A DNA stretch of 64,000 nt from Methylocystis sp. SC2 (GTDB taxonomy: Bacteria; Pseudomonadota; Alphaproteobacteria; Rhizobiales; Beijerinckiaceae): contig NC_018485.1 of the NCBI RefSeq assembly GCF_000304315.1, positions 1,272,501-1,336,500 on the forward strand. Reading direction: 5' to 3'. A model generated the notes under the pieces. It was not told the origin of the DNA. It saw nothing but the letters and a program-made list of their open reading frames with translations, and did not search any database. Made by a program: the position numbers and the translations under genes. This document shows positions 53,772 to 63,804 of this stretch, in pieces. Position 1 is the first letter of the stretch; every line of letters starts with the position of its first letter.

Positions 53772-54578
53772 ATGACCCATCCGCTGGCGTCGCTGCGGAA
53801 AAGCCTGGCTTGCGCCCATCCGGCCGCAACTTCCGAGACCATCGCGCTCGGGGCGGAAAGCCTCGATCGGCGGCTCGGCGGCGGGATTCTCCGCGCGGCG
53901 CTGCACGAGGCCTATGCCGGGACCGCCGCCGACGCCCCGGCGGCGACGGGCTTCGCTTTGGCGCTCGCCAGGCGCTCCATGGCGGGAGAGGGGAAGCCGC
54001 TGCTCTGGGCGCGCCCCGAGGCGCTGAGCGCCGAATCCGGCGCGCCCTATCCGCCGGGCCTCGCCGACATCGGCCTCGACCCCGCCGCCGTCGCCTTCAT
54101 TCGCGTGCGCGACGCGAGGGAAGCGTTGCAGGCGGGCGCCGAAGCCGCACGCTGCGCCTCTGTGGGCGCAACACTGATCGAACTCTTCGGCGAAGCGCGC
54201 GCCTATGACCTCACCGCGAGCCGGCGCCTCGCTCTGGCCGCCGCCGCCGCCGGCGCGCCGATCTTCATCGCGCGCGTCGCCGCCTCCCCTGCGCCGAGCG
54301 CCGCCGCGAGCCGCTGGCTGGTGCGCGCCGCGCCTTCCCGCCCGCTCGGGGGAAACGCGCCGGGTTCTGCGGCCTTTACGGTTTTTCTGCTGCGCCAGCG
54401 CGGCGGCGCGGCGGGGCAAGAGTCGCAAGAGTGGCGTGTGGAGTGGAACCGTGACCGTGGCGCCTTCGAGGACAGAACATTCGACGCATCGTCGCTATCT
54501 GGCCCTGTGGCTTCCCTTCCTGTCGGCGGAGCGCCTGACGCAGTCGCGCCGCAACCAGTCGGACGCAAGTTCGGATGA
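53772..54578 (+). CDS. imuA: ImuA, SOS mutagenesis protein
   Basis: 268 residues, RecA/SulA-like fold: ALGAESLDRRLGGGILRAALHEAYAG, LWARPEALSAESGAPYPPGLADIGLDPAAVAFIRVRDAREALQAGAEAARC, and the Walker-B-like GATLIELFGEARAYDLTASRRLALAA. No good Walker A. It is the accessory protein of the ImuA-ImuB-DnaE2 translesion mutasome, probably bringing RecA and ImuB together. Start ATG 53772, directly after the LexA box; overlaps imuB by over 100 bases in another frame. Confidence 0.9.
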   Translation: MTHPLASLRKSLACAHPAATSETIALGAESLDRRLGGGILRAALHEAYAGTAADAPAATGFALALARRSMAGEGKPLLWARPEALSAESGAPYPPGLADIGLDPAAVAFIRVRDAREALQAGAEAARCASVGATLIELFGEARAYDLTASRRLALAAAAAGAPIFIARVAASPAPSAAASRWLVRAAPSRPLGGNAPGSAAFTVFLLRQRGGAAGQESQEWRVEWNRDRGAFEDRTFDASSLSGPVASLPVGGAPDAVAPQPVGRKFG

Positions 54579-56034
54579 CACGCCGCTCATTCTCGTCAAG
54601 AAAGAACGCAGCGCGCTGCGCATCGACGCGCTCGATCGAAAGGCGATCGCGCTCGGCTTGACGCCGGGCATGACGCTCGCCGACGCCCGTGCGCGCGCGC
54701 CCCATCTCTCAGTCGCCCAGGCCGACGCGGACGCCGACGCGCGGCTGATGCTGCGGCTTGCCGCCTTTTGCGAACAGTTCACGCCCCTCGTGGCGCTCGA
54801 TCCGCCCTGCGGCCTCATGCTCGACGCGACGGGCTGCGCGCATCTTTTCGGCGGCGAAGCGATGATGCGGACCTGCGTCCTGCAGGCGATGGCGCGCCTC
54901 TCCTTCACGGGACGCGCCGCGGTCGCCGGAACGCCCGAGGCTGCGCGGGCCCTGGCGCGTTTTGGCGCGCAAGCCCTCGCGCCGCCCGGCGAAGACGAAA
55001 ATTTCACCCGCCCGCTGTCCATCGCCGCGCTTGAAGCGCCAAGAGAAACGAGCGTCGCGCTGACGCGCGCGGGACTTACGACATTGGGCGATCTCGCCGA
55101 TCGTTCCAGCGCCGCGCTGACGGCGCGTTTCGGCGACGAAACCATGCGACGGCTGACGCGCATTCTGGGACGCGAAGACGCGCGCATCACGCCCTTGCGG
55201 CCCTTGCCGGACTGCATGGTCGAGCGCCGTTTCGCCGAACCCTTTCTTGATCTTTCTGCGATAGAAAACGTTCTGCGCCCGCTGATCGCGGAAGCGATGG
55301 GCATTCTCGAAAGGCGCGGGCAAGGCGGCCGCGCTTTTGAAGCGCGCTTCTTTCGCACCGACGGCGCGGTTCGCGCGCTCTATTTCGAAACCGGCGCGCC
55401 CTCGCGCAATGTCGAGGCGCTGCTGCGGCTCTTTCGCCTGAAGGCCGACTCGCTCGCCGATCCGCTCGATCCGGGATTCGGCTTCGACGTTATCCGCTTT
55501 TGCGTCTTCAACGCCGAAACTCTGGCGCAAAGCCAGATCGGCTTCGAGCGGCAGGGCGCGCAGGACAGCGACGTCGCCGATCTCGTCGATCGCCTGGCGG
55601 CGCGTTTTGGCCGCGAACGCGTGCTGCGCTTTGCGACGCATGAGACGCATGATCCCGTGCGCGCCGCCTCCTATGTTTACGCGGCTTCTCCTTCCAAACC
55701 CAATTCCTGGGAGAAGCCGGAGCCGGGCGAGCCGCCCTTGCGGCCGCTGTTTCTGTTTGATCCGCCGCAACCCATCGACACAATGGCGGAGACGCCGGAC
55801 GGTCCGCCGATGCATTTCAAATGGCGCCGCGTGCGCCATTTGATCGCCCGCGCCGAAGGGCCGGAGCGCATCGCGCCGGAATGGTGGCGCAACGCGGTCG
55901 GCCGCGACAGGCGAACGCGCGACTATTACCGGCTGGAGGATCGCGAAGGCCGCCGCTTCTGGGTGTTTCGCGAGGGCCTCTATGAAAGCGAAACCGCGAG
56001 CCCGCGCTGGTTCCTGCATGGGCTCTTCGCATGA
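54451..56034 (+). CDS. imuB: ImuB, Y-family-like DNA polymerase subunit
   Basis: About 527 residues. Begins RRYLALWLPFLSAERL as in ImuB/DinB-like proteins; finger and palm regions are visible (ALDRKAIALGLTPGMTLADARARAP, LDPPCGLMLDATGCAHLFGGE) but the catalytic acidic residues of active Y polymerases are missing, as is usual for ImuB. It acts as the hub joining the sliding clamp, ImuA and DnaE2. C-terminal DYYRLEDREGRRFWVFREGL...WFLHGLFA. Start uncertain: GTG codons at 54436, 54451 and 54457 are possible, all inside imuA. ATGA overlap with dnaE2. Confidence 0.9.
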   Translation: MTVAPSRTEHSTHRRYLALWLPFLSAERLTQSRRNQSDASSDDTPLILVKKERSALRIDALDRKAIALGLTPGMTLADARARAPHLSVAQADADADARLMLRLAAFCEQFTPLVALDPPCGLMLDATGCAHLFGGEAMMRTCVLQAMARLSFTGRAAVAGTPEAARALARFGAQALAPPGEDENFTRPLSIAALEAPRETSVALTRAGLTTLGDLADRSSAALTARFGDETMRRLTRILGREDARITPLRPLPDCMVERRFAEPFLDLSAIENVLRPLIAEAMGILERRGQGGRAFEARFFRTDGAVRALYFETGAPSRNVEALLRLFRLKADSLADPLDPGFGFDVIRFCVFNAETLAQSQIGFERQGAQDSDVADLVDRLAARFGRERVLRFATHETHDPVRAASYVYAASPSKPNSWEKPEPGEPPLRPLFLFDPPQPIDTMAETPDGPPMHFKWRRVRHLIARAEGPERIAPEWWRNAVGRDRRTRDYYRLEDREGRRFWVFREGLYESETASPRWFLHGLFA

Positions 56035-59000
56035 GCGCGCCTTACGCCGAACTCGTCGCGGCGACGAATTTCTCCTTCCTGCGCGGCGCGTCGCATCCGT
56101 CAGACATGGCGCTGACGGCGCTGCTGCTCGGCCATACCGGTATTGGCGTCGCCGACCGCAACAGCGTCGCCGGCGTCGTGCGCGCCTATGCGGCGCTTAA
56201 GGAGCTGCAAGAAAAATTGCGCGATCCGCCGGCCGGCGACGAGGCGGCGCTTCTCACTGCGCTCGACGCGGAGCGCGTGGGCTCCTTCAAGCTCGTCGTC
56301 GGCGCGCGGCTGGTCTTCGCCGACGAAACGCCCGACATCGTCGTTCATCCGCAAAATCGCGACGGCTGGGGAAGCCTCACGCGTCTGCTGACGAGGGGGA
56401 ATCTGCGCGCCAAGAAAGGCGAATGCCGCCTTTATGTCGACGATCTTGCGCAAGCCGCGCGCGATCTACTGCTGATCGTCATGCCGTCGCGCAATCTGGC
56501 GCGTCTGCCGTCCATGCTTGCGCGTCTCCACGATCTTGCGCAAGGCGACGTCTGGCTCGGCGCGACCATGCCGCGGCGCGGCGACGACAGGCGGCGTCTT
56601 GCAAAATTGAAAGAGATCGCCGCGCGAACGCAGACGCCCTTGCTCGCGACGAATGACGCGCTTTACGCCGATCCCGGCCAGCGCGATCTGCAGGACGTCA
56701 TGACCTGCATCCGCGAAGGCGTGACGCTCGCGCAAGCCGGACGCCGGCTGGAGGTCAACGCCGAGCGCCATTTGAAGACGCCCGACGAAATGGCGCGTCT
56801 CTTTGCCGACGCGCCAGAAGCGATCGAGGAGACGCAATGTTTTCTGGCGCGCGTCGATTTTTCGCTCGGCCAATTGAAATATGAATATCCGGACGAGCCT
56901 GTGCCTCCCGGGCGCAATCCCCAGGAGTGGCTCGAGGAGCTGACTTATCGCCACGCGGCGATGCGCTATCCGCAAGGCGTGCCGGAGAAGGTCGAGAAAC
57001 TTCTGCGCGAGGAGCTGGCGCTGATCAAGACGCTCGACTACGCGCGCTATTTTCTCACCATTCACGACATCGTGCGGATCGCCGAAGACAAGGGAATTCT
57101 CTGTCAGGGGCGCGGCTCCGCAGCGAATTCCGCCGTCTGCTATGTGCTCGGCGTCACCTGCGTCGATCCGGCGGAGAATGATCTGCTCTTCGCCAGATTC
57201 ATTTCGCAGGAGCGCAAGGAGCCGCCCGACATCGACGTCGATTTCGAACATGAGCGGCGCGAGGAGATCATCCAGCATATCTACGCCAAATACGGCCGCG
57301 CGCGCGCCGGCCTCGTCGCGACCGTCATCAGCTACCGGCCGCGCAGCGCCATTCGCGAGGTCGGCAAGGTCTTCGGACTGACCGAGGACGTGACCGCCGC
57401 CCTCGCCAGCACGCAATGGGGGAGTTGGGGCTCAGATATTCCGCAGGCATACATTCGCCAGACCGGGCTTGATCCCGAAAATCCAATCATCCGCCGCGCC
57501 ATCCATTTCGCGACGCGGCTGCTCGGCTTTCCGCGCCATCTCTCGCAGCATGTCGGCGGCTTCGTTCTCGCGCGCGGGCGGCTCGACGAGCTGACGCCGA
57601 TCGCCAACGCCGCGATGCCGGAACGCACCTTCATCGAATGGGACAAGGACGACATCGACGCGCTCGGGCTGATGAAGGTCGACGTGCTGGCGCTCGGCAT
57701 GCTCACCTGCATCCGCAAATGTTTCGATTATCTGCGCGTCCATGAAGGAAAGGACATGGGCCTCGCCGACGTGCCGCTCGAGGATCAGGCGACCTATGAC
57801 ATGTTGTGCAGAGGCGACTCGATCGGCGTCTTTCAGGTCGAAAGCCGCGCCCAGATGAACATGCTGCCGCGCCTGAAGCCGCGTGAATTCTACGATCTCG
57901 TCATTCAGGTGGCGATCGTGCGGCCGGGACCCATCCAGGGCAATATGGTGCATCCCTATCTGCGCCGCCGCTCTGGCAGCGAGCCGGTGATCTATCCCTC
58001 GCCCGCGCCGGAGCATGGGCCGGCGGACGAATTGCGCAAGGTGCTCGAAAAGACCAAGGGCGTGCCGCTCTTTCAGGAGCAGGCGATGAAGCTCGCCATG
58101 GTCGCGGCGAAATTCTCCGACGTTGAAGCCAATCGTCTGCGCCGCGCGATGGCGACTTTCCGCAATGTCGGCACGATCCATCAATTCGAGGCGCTGATGG
58201 TCGAACGCATGGCGGCGCGCGGCTATGATCGCGGCTTCGCGCAAAGCTGTTTCGAGCAGATCAAGGGCTTCGGCTCCTATGGCTTTCCGGAAAGCCACGC
58301 CGCGTCCTTCGCCAAGCTCGTCTACATCTCCTCCTGGATCAAATGCCACTATCCGGCGATCTTCGCCTGCGCGCTGCTCAATTCGCAGCCGATGGGCTTT
58401 TACGCGCCGGCGCAGATCGTGCGCGACGCGCGCGAACATGGCGTCGACGTGCGCGCCGTCGACGTGAATTTCAGCGAATGGGACAATCGGCTGGAGCGCG
58501 CCGAAGACGGCGCTCTCGCGCTGCGTCTGGGCTTTCGCCAGGCGGACGGCGTGCATGAGAGCGAAGCAAGACGCATCGTTGAAGCGCGGACGAAGCCCTA
58601 TGACAGCGTCGAAGATCTCGCGCGGCGGGCGGCGCTCAACGCCGCGACGATGCGCGCGCTCGCCGACGCCGACGCTTTCCGCTCCTTGCAGAGCGACCGC
58701 CGCGACGCGCTCTGGGCGGTGCGGCGCCTGCCGGACGCCAAACCCCTGCCGCTCTTTGCGGCCGCCGACGCCCGCGAACTCGCCAAGGAGGAAGATCCGC
58801 TGCTGCCGCAGATGTCGCTCGGCGAACATGTCGCGGCCGACTATCAGACGCTGCGGCTGTCGCTGAAGGCCCATCCGATGGCGGTGCTGCGGCCGATTTT
58901 CGCGCGCCAAAAGATCATGGCCTGCGCGGAAGTTTCGGCGCTCACTGACGGCGCCTGGGCGCGCGCGGCGGGCGTCGTATTGGTGCGGCAACGGCCGGGA

Positions 59001-59330
59001 CAAGGCAACGCCATTTTCGTCACGCTCGAAGACGAAACCGGCATCCTCAATGTCGTCATCTGGGCGCGGCTCTTCGAGCGCTTCCGCCGCGAGACGATGG
59101 CGTCACGACTCATGCTGGTGGAAGGACGGCTGCAGAAAAGCCCGGAGAATGTCGTGCATCTGATGGCGCAGCGCATCATCGACCGCAGCCAGGACCTCAA
59201 TCGGCTGTCAGAGGCGCATCGGCCCGAAATCGTCCTGTCGCGCGCCGATGAATTCATCCATCCGCAGCATCCGCGCGTCAAACATCCGCGCAATGTGCGA
59301 ATCTTGCCGAAGTCGAGGGACTTTCACTGA
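56031..59330 (+). CDS. dnaE2: Error-prone DNA polymerase III alpha subunit DnaE2
   Basis: 1099 residues. PHP domain at the start (YAELVAATNFSFLRGASHPSDMALTALLLGHTGIGVADRNS), polymerase core with catalytic acidic residues in EPPDIDVDFEHERREEII and FIEWDKDDIDALGLMKVDVLALGML, GFGSYGFPESHAASFAKLVY, and an OB-fold near the C-terminus (AGVVLVRQRPGQGNAIFVTLEDETGILNVVIW). DnaE2 carries out translesion synthesis after SOS induction. Coupled to imuB by ATGA overlap. Confidence 0.96.
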   Translation: MSAPYAELVAATNFSFLRGASHPSDMALTALLLGHTGIGVADRNSVAGVVRAYAALKELQEKLRDPPAGDEAALLTALDAERVGSFKLVVGARLVFADETPDIVVHPQNRDGWGSLTRLLTRGNLRAKKGECRLYVDDLAQAARDLLLIVMPSRNLARLPSMLARLHDLAQGDVWLGATMPRRGDDRRRLAKLKEIAARTQTPLLATNDALYADPGQRDLQDVMTCIREGVTLAQAGRRLEVNAERHLKTPDEMARLFADAPEAIEETQCFLARVDFSLGQLKYEYPDEPVPPGRNPQEWLEELTYRHAAMRYPQGVPEKVEKLLREELALIKTLDYARYFLTIHDIVRIAEDKGILCQGRGSAANSAVCYVLGVTCVDPAENDLLFARFISQERKEPPDIDVDFEHERREEIIQHIYAKYGRARAGLVATVISYRPRSAIREVGKVFGLTEDVTAALASTQWGSWGSDIPQAYIRQTGLDPENPIIRRAIHFATRLLGFPRHLSQHVGGFVLARGRLDELTPIANAAMPERTFIEWDKDDIDALGLMKVDVLALGMLTCIRKCFDYLRVHEGKDMGLADVPLEDQATYDMLCRGDSIGVFQVESRAQMNMLPRLKPREFYDLVIQVAIVRPGPIQGNMVHPYLRRRSGSEPVIYPSPAPEHGPADELRKVLEKTKGVPLFQEQAMKLAMVAAKFSDVEANRLRRAMATFRNVGTIHQFEALMVERMAARGYDRGFAQSCFEQIKGFGSYGFPESHAASFAKLVYISSWIKCHYPAIFACALLNSQPMGFYAPAQIVRDAREHGVDVRAVDVNFSEWDNRLERAEDGALALRLGFRQADGVHESEARRIVEARTKPYDSVEDLARRAALNAATMRALADADAFRSLQSDRRDALWAVRRLPDAKPLPLFAAADARELAKEEDPLLPQMSLGEHVAADYQTLRLSLKAHPMAVLRPIFARQKIMACAEVSALTDGAWARAAGVVLVRQRPGQGNAIFVTLEDETGILNVVIWARLFERFRRETMASRLMLVEGRLQKSPENVVHLMAQRIIDRSQDLNRLSEAHRPEIVLSRADEFIHPQHPRVKHPRNVRILPKSRDFH

Positions 59331-59353
59331 AGGAACGGCAAAAGGAGAGCCGC

Positions 59354-59695
59354 TTAGCTGCTCTTCACTCTCTTATCGGCCGGCAGGCTCGCCAACGCCT
59401 GCTGACGCAGCTTCTCGATCTCCACACGCGTCTTGCGCGCCTCGGCGCGCGCGACCTTCGCGGCGCGGCGCACGGAGAGATGCCCAAGCCAGGAAGAGAT
59501 CCCGCCCGCGAGCACGCCGATCGCCATCGACGCCAGAACGACAAGGAAGATCGGCGCCTCGAAAGAAGGACCCGATCCGTCGCTCGGCGCGAAGGGATCA
59601 AGCCCGATGCGCACCAAGCCACGATTGGCCATCGAGAAAAATAGAATGATGAGCGCCAGAGGAACGAAAATGATGACGCGCAGGATGGACTTCAT
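59354..59695 (-). CDS. LapA-domain (DUF1049) inner-membrane protein
   Basis: 113 residues. Two membrane segments (ILRVIIFVPLALIILFFSMANRG and FLVVLASMAIGVLAGGISSWLG), then a charged coiled coil (AARRAAKVARAEARKTRVEIEKLRQQ region). This is the LapA/YciS layout, a protein involved in lipopolysaccharide assembly control in enterobacteria. As in many proteobacteria it follows ihfB. Start ATG 59695; the open frame upstream lacks features. Confidence 0.85.
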   Translation of the reverse strand: MKSILRVIIFVPLALIILFFSMANRGLVRIGLDPFAPSDGSGPSFEAPIFLVVLASMAIGVLAGGISSWLGHLSVRRAAKVARAEARKTRVEIEKLRQQALASLPADKRVKSS

Positions 59696-59807
59696 AACAT
59701 CTCCCTCTTGCCGGCGCCGCGCAACACGCTGGGCAGCCACATACAGCCGCCGCTTCGCCGCTGCCGCGCGTCCCGAGACCGAGAGGACGCAGCCGCTTTA
59801 AATCGCC

Positions 59808-60098
59808 TCAGCCCGGATAATTCTCATTGAGGCGCTCGCGCATCTCTTTACCGGTTTTGAAGAACGGCACGCTCTTTTGCTGCACCGAAACCTGCGCGCC
59901 CGTGCGCGGGTTGCGACCGGTGCGCGCGTCGCGCTTCTTGACCGAGAAAGCGCCGAAGCCCCGCAATTCGACGCGATCGCCCCGCGCCAGCGCAGAGGTG
60001 ATCTCGTCAAGAATCGTGCTGACGATCGTCTCGACGTCGCGCTGGTACAGATGGCCGTTTCGGCGCGCGATACGTTGAATAAGTTCGGACTTTATCAT
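59808..60098 (-). CDS. ihfB: Integration host factor subunit beta
   Basis: 96 residues, HU/IHF family. [14 protein letters not shown] start, [46 protein letters not shown] with the DNA-bending arm and the conserved GRNPRTG, and a short C-terminal helix. Pairs with IhfA to bend DNA at specific sites. Start at ATG 60098 gives the standard N-terminus; an upstream ATG at 60110 adds four residues. Located 36 bases after sppA. Confidence 0.93.
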   Translation of the reverse strand: MIKSELIQRIARRNGHLYQRDVETIVSTILDEITSALARGDRVELRGFGAFSVKKRDARTGRNPRTGAQVSVQQKSVPFFKTGKEMRERLNENYPG

Positions 60099-60134
60099 GA
60101 GCCGATCCAATGTGTTGGCGTCGTGCCGCCCGAG

Positions 60135-61106
60135 TCAGTTGGCGGCCGAATGCTGCCAAATCGCCAAAAGGCCGTCAAGCTCGCCGCTCCGTTCGAGCAG
60201 AATTGATTTTTCCAAAAAACCGGCGATCGACTCCAATCCGGCGACCCGCGCGAGGCCGGCGGCGGCGCCCACAAGCCCAAGCCGCTCCAAGCTGGATTTC
60301 TTCTTCCATTCGCGCACCGGCGTGTCTTTTGCAATTCCCTTGTTGGCGACCAGCCAGTCGATGGCCTCGCGTTGCCCGCCGATGAGATCGACGAGCTTCA
60401 GCGGCACGCCCTGCCGCGCGGTGAAGACACGGCCGTCAGCGACCTTGGCGAGCTCCGCCTCGTCGAGATTGCGCCGCTCTCGAACGAGACCCTTGAACCA
60501 GGCATAGGAGTCGGCGACAAGACTGGCGACCGCCTCGCGCGCCTGCGGGCTCGTCGGTTCGAGCCCGTTGGGCGCGGCCTTGAGCGGCGACGATTTGATC
60601 GTCTCGACCTCGACGCCCCAATTATTAAGCAGCTTCGAGACGTTGGGATATTGGAACAGCACGCCGATCGAGCCGATGAGCGAATTGCCGCGCGCAACGA
60701 TCGTATCGGCGGCAAGCGCGGCGATATAGGCGCCGGACGCGGCCACCGTTCCGACAACCGCGACGACAGGCTTCTTTTCCGCGACGCGCCGAAGCTCCTC
60801 ATAGAGCCGTTCCGAGCCCGTCGTCGTGCCGCCGGGACTCTCGATCTCCAGCAGCAGAGCCTTCGTTTGGCTCGACTCCCCGATCTTCTTGATCATATCG
60901 ATCGTATCGTCGTCGCCGGTGATGACGCCCTGCAGCTCGAGACGGGCGATATGCGGCGTGAGCTTATCCGCCGAATCGGCGCCGCCCAGCCGCACCACGG
61001 CGATGAGGCCCGCGACGCCTATTGCGATCAGGGCGGCGAGACGCCACCAGCCGAGCTTGCGGCGAAGCCTGCGGCGGTCAACGAAATAGTCGGTGGGAGG
61101 TGACAT
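60135..61106 (-). CDS. sppA: Signal peptide peptidase SppA (S49 family)
   Basis: 323 residues. One N-terminal membrane anchor (WRLAALIAIGVAGLIAVVRLG), then a single S49 domain: LLLEIESPGGTTTGSERLYEEL, catalytic Ser124 in GTVAASGAYIAALAAD, and Lys176 in SSPLKAAPNG, 52 residues later as in the B. subtilis enzyme. It degrades leftover signal peptides in the membrane. The short, single-domain form is usual for alphaproteobacteria. Start ATG 61106 preferred over 61136. Confidence 0.9.
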   Translation of the reverse strand: MSPPTDYFVDRRRLRRKLGWWRLAALIAIGVAGLIAVVRLGGADSADKLTPHIARLELQGVITGDDDTIDMIKKIGESSQTKALLLEIESPGGTTTGSERLYEELRRVAEKKPVVAVVGTVAASGAYIAALAADTIVARGNSLIGSIGVLFQYPNVSKLLNNWGVEVETIKSSPLKAAPNGLEPTSPQAREAVASLVADSYAWFKGLVRERRNLDEAELAKVADGRVFTARQGVPLKLVDLIGGQREAIDWLVANKGIAKDTPVREWKKKSSLERLGLVGAAAGLARVAGLESIAGFLEKSILLERSGELDGLLAIWQHSAAN

Positions 61107-61202
61107 CCAAGGGTCCCGAAGGCTGGCGCGGCGCATAGAGCGTCGCCGCGCAGGAAAGGTAATGCCGAGATCGGCGATTTGGAAGACGCTCCGCCGGCGC
61201 GT

Positions 61203-61520
61203 TTACCGCCGCGTCGCCTCCATCGCCCAGGCGAGATAATCCCGGTCCGCCTCGGCGACGTCGATGCGCAGAATTTCCGGCATCTCGTAGCTATGCAGAC
61301 GGCGGACCAGTTCGGCAAGCGCGGGATAGTCCTCGCCGCGCGCTTTCATGTGCAACAGAAACTCGGGGTCTTCGCGCATCTCGTCCTTCCAGACGTAATG
61401 GCTACGAATGGGATGTATCTGAACGCAGGCGGCGAGCTTCGCGGAGAGCGCCGCCCGGGCGAGCGCGCGCGCCTTTTCCTCGTCGTCGATGGTCGTGGCG
61501 AGGATCGCAAGCGCGCTCAT
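61203..61520 (-). CDS. cutA: Divalent-cation tolerance protein CutA
   Basis: 105 residues, full length. CutA motifs: ATTIDDEEKARALARAALSAKLAACVQIHPIRSHYVWKDEMREDPEFLLHMKA and LHSYEMPEILRIDVAEADRDYLAWA. A small trimeric ferredoxin-like protein associated with copper and other divalent metal tolerance. Lies 6 bases after the degP stop on the same strand, so probably co-transcribed with it. Confidence 0.93.
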   Translation of the reverse strand: MSALAILATTIDDEEKARALARAALSAKLAACVQIHPIRSHYVWKDEMREDPEFLLHMKARGEDYPALAELVRRLHSYEMPEILRIDVAEADRDYLAWAMEATRR

Positions 61521-61526
61521 GCCGAT

Positions 61527-63017
61527 CTAGCCGCCGATGACGGTCGTGAACACCTGCCCGCCGCGCGCCAGGGTGATCTTCCAATAATAGGCGCGCCCTG
61601 CCGTTACGCTCTCCAGATCGCGCGTCGTCCCGATCTTTTGGTCGTTGACGGCGAGAATGATGTCGCCGCGCTGCAGATTGAGCTGCTGCGCGTAGGAGCC
61701 GTCATCGACCTCGGACACGACGACGCCACTGTTCGTTCCCTGCACCGACATCTCTTCGATGACCGCGGGAGAAATATTCATGACCGTCGCGCCGGCGAAG
61801 GGCGACGCGCCCTTTATCCTTATCGCGTCGCGCGGCGGCGTTTCCGGCGCCGGCGAGAGGCGAATTTGCGCGACGATCTTCTTGCCGCCGCGCAAGACGC
61901 CGAGCGTCGCCTGTCCGCCAATCGGCTTGGTGGCGAGCCGATAGCCGACCGCCTCGGGATCATCGGCCGTCTGGCCGTCGACCGAGATAATGACGTCGCC
62001 GCGCTTTAGACCGGCTTCAGCCGACGGCCCCTTTGGATCGACGTCGGCCAGCAGAGCGCCGGTGGGACGATCGAGCCCGAGGCCGTCGGCGATCTCCTGC
62101 GAGAGCGTTTGCAGCGTCGCGCCCATCCAGGCCCGCCGCACCTGCTTGCCGCCGCCCTTCGCGGCGGCGATCACGCTCTTGACCATATTGACGGGGATGG
62201 CGAAGCCGATGCCGACCGATCCGCCGGACTTCGAGAAGATCGCGGAATTGATGCCGACGACGCGCCCGTTCATATCGACCAGCGGTCCGCCCGAATTGCC
62301 GGGATTGATCGCCGCATCCGTCTGAATGAAGAAGCCATAGTCGCTGATGCCGACATGGGTGCGCGAAAGCGCCGAAATAATGCCTTGCGTGACCGTTTGA
62401 CCGACGCCAAAGGGATTGCCGATCGCGAGCGTCAAATCGCCGACTTCGAGCGCGTCCGAATCGCCAAGCTCCATCGTCGGGAAATTGGCGCCGTCGACGA
62501 GCTTCAGCACCGCGAGATCGGTGCGCGGATCGCGTAACAAAATCTTGGCGGCGAATTCGCGCTTGTCGGCGAGCGCCACCTTCACGTCGGTCATGCCCTC
62601 GATCACATGGTTGTTGGTGACGACAAGGCCGCTCTGATCGACGATCACGCCCGAACCCAGCGATTGCGCCATGTTGCGCCCAGGCATGCCGCCGCCCTCG
62701 CCAAAGAAGCGACGGAAGATCGGATCATCGAAAAGCGGGTTGGCGGGCATGCGCTCGACGCGCGACGCGAAGACGTTGACAACCGCCGGCTGCGCCTTTT
62801 TGACCACCGGCGCGAAGGAATAAATCAGTTCGCCGCGGCTCGTCGGCACGGCGCGATCAGGCGCCGGCGGCGTAAAGCTCTCGACGCGGCCAGGCGGCCT
62901 TGGCGAGACGGCCTGGGCCGGTTCAGCCGAGACTTCGGCGCGCGCGAAGGCCAGAGGCGCCGCGAGGGCGCAGGCGAGCGCCGCAGCCATAAAAATGTGA
63001 CGCGCCGAAATCTTCAT
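61527..63017 (-). CDS. degP: Do-family periplasmic serine protease DegP/HtrA
   Basis: 496 residues. Signal peptide (FMAAALACALAAPLAFARA), trypsin-like domain with catalytic triad His137 (VTNNHVIEG), Asp167 (RTDLAVLK) and Ser242 (INPGNSGGPL), then two PDZ domains (GALLADVDPKGPSAEAGLKRGDVIISVDG; GVVVSEVDDGSYAQQLNLQRGDIILAVND). Degrades misfolded periplasmic proteins and may act as chaperone. ATG 63017 chosen because it starts the signal peptide. Confidence 0.95.
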   Translation of the reverse strand: MKISARHIFMAAALACALAAPLAFARAEVSAEPAQAVSPRPPGRVESFTPPAPDRAVPTSRGELIYSFAPVVKKAQPAVVNVFASRVERMPANPLFDDPIFRRFFGEGGGMPGRNMAQSLGSGVIVDQSGLVVTNNHVIEGMTDVKVALADKREFAAKILLRDPRTDLAVLKLVDGANFPTMELGDSDALEVGDLTLAIGNPFGVGQTVTQGIISALSRTHVGISDYGFFIQTDAAINPGNSGGPLVDMNGRVVGINSAIFSKSGGSVGIGFAIPVNMVKSVIAAAKGGGKQVRRAWMGATLQTLSQEIADGLGLDRPTGALLADVDPKGPSAEAGLKRGDVIISVDGQTADDPEAVGYRLATKPIGGQATLGVLRGGKKIVAQIRLSPAPETPPRDAIRIKGASPFAGATVMNISPAVIEEMSVQGTNSGVVVSEVDDGSYAQQLNLQRGDIILAVNDQKIGTTRDLESVTAGRAYYWKITLARGGQVFTTVIGG

Positions 63018-63272
63018 GAAGCGCTCCGTAGCTCGTTTTTGCCGGCGCATTTATAGACGCAAAGACTCGAGACGATAAGAATGCGCCGCAATGATCGCAC
63101 TGCGCGAGATGCGTCGTCGAGCGCCATCCGGAAGTATGGCGCGGCCATGGGCTTTCGCGCGAGGTTCTCGGACTTGCTCTGAAAACGCTTTCGGCGCCGC
63201 GTCCCGATAACCGAGATACGACGCCGCGATTGCTGACCTTTATGACGATCGAAGCGGTCGCCCTTGAGCCGC

Positions 63273-63686
63273 TTACGCCGCCGCCTCCGCTTCGTGGACC
63301 GGCCCGGAGTCCTGCCCCTTGGCGTTCACGTCGCGATCGACGAATTCGATGACCGCGAGCGGCGCATTGTCGCCATAGCGGAAGCCCGCCTTCAGCACGC
63401 GCGTATAGCCGCCGTTGCGATCCTTGTAGCGCGGTCCGAGCACGTCGAAGAGCTTGCCGACAAGCTTGACGTCCTTGATCTTGGCGATCGCCTGCCGGCG
63501 CGCATGGAGGTCGCCGCGCTTGCCGAGCGTCACCAGCTTTTCGACGACGGGACGCAGATCCTTCGCCTTTGGCAGCGTCGTGACGATCTGCTCATGCTTG
63601 ATGAGCGCCTGCGCCATATTGGCGAACATCGCCTTGCGGTGCTCATGCGTGCGCCCGAAGCGGCGCTTCTTGTGACCGTGATACAT
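63273..63686 (-). CDS. rplQ: 50S ribosomal protein L17
   Basis: 137 residues. [51 protein letters not shown] is the highly conserved L17 start, with [28 protein letters not shown] after it and an acidic alphaproteobacterial tail. Follows rpoA in the usual ribosomal protein operon order; 118 bases separate them. Confidence 0.97.
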   Translation of the reverse strand: MYHGHKKRRFGRTHEHRKAMFANMAQALIKHEQIVTTLPKAKDLRPVVEKLVTLGKRGDLHARRQAIAKIKDVKLVGKLFDVLGPRYKDRNGGYTRVLKAGFRYGDNAPLAVIEFVDRDVNAKGQDSGPVHEAEAAA

Positions 63687-63760
63687 GCGGCTCTCCGTTG
63701 ATTATGCGGCCGCCGTGCCAAGGAACGGCCGTCGATTATGGGCAGTCGGCGTTAGGCAAT

Positions 63761-63783
63761 CGGCAGTCGAAATCCGACTGCCG
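63761..63783. repeat. Hairpin between rpoA and rplQ
   Basis: CGGCAGTCG and CGACTGCCG form a 9-bp perfect stem with AAATC between. Further copies of GGCAGTCGG and CGACTGCCG surround it (63741-63805), giving a small cluster of inverted GCAGTC repeats. No T-run, so it is not a standard terminator. Confidence 0.55.
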
Positions 63784-63804
63784 AAGCCCGACTGACGACT
63801 GCCG

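Noticed and set aside
57432..59003. 523-codon minus-strand frame opposite dnaE2
   Set aside because: Complement of conserved polymerase sequence; no independent evidence.
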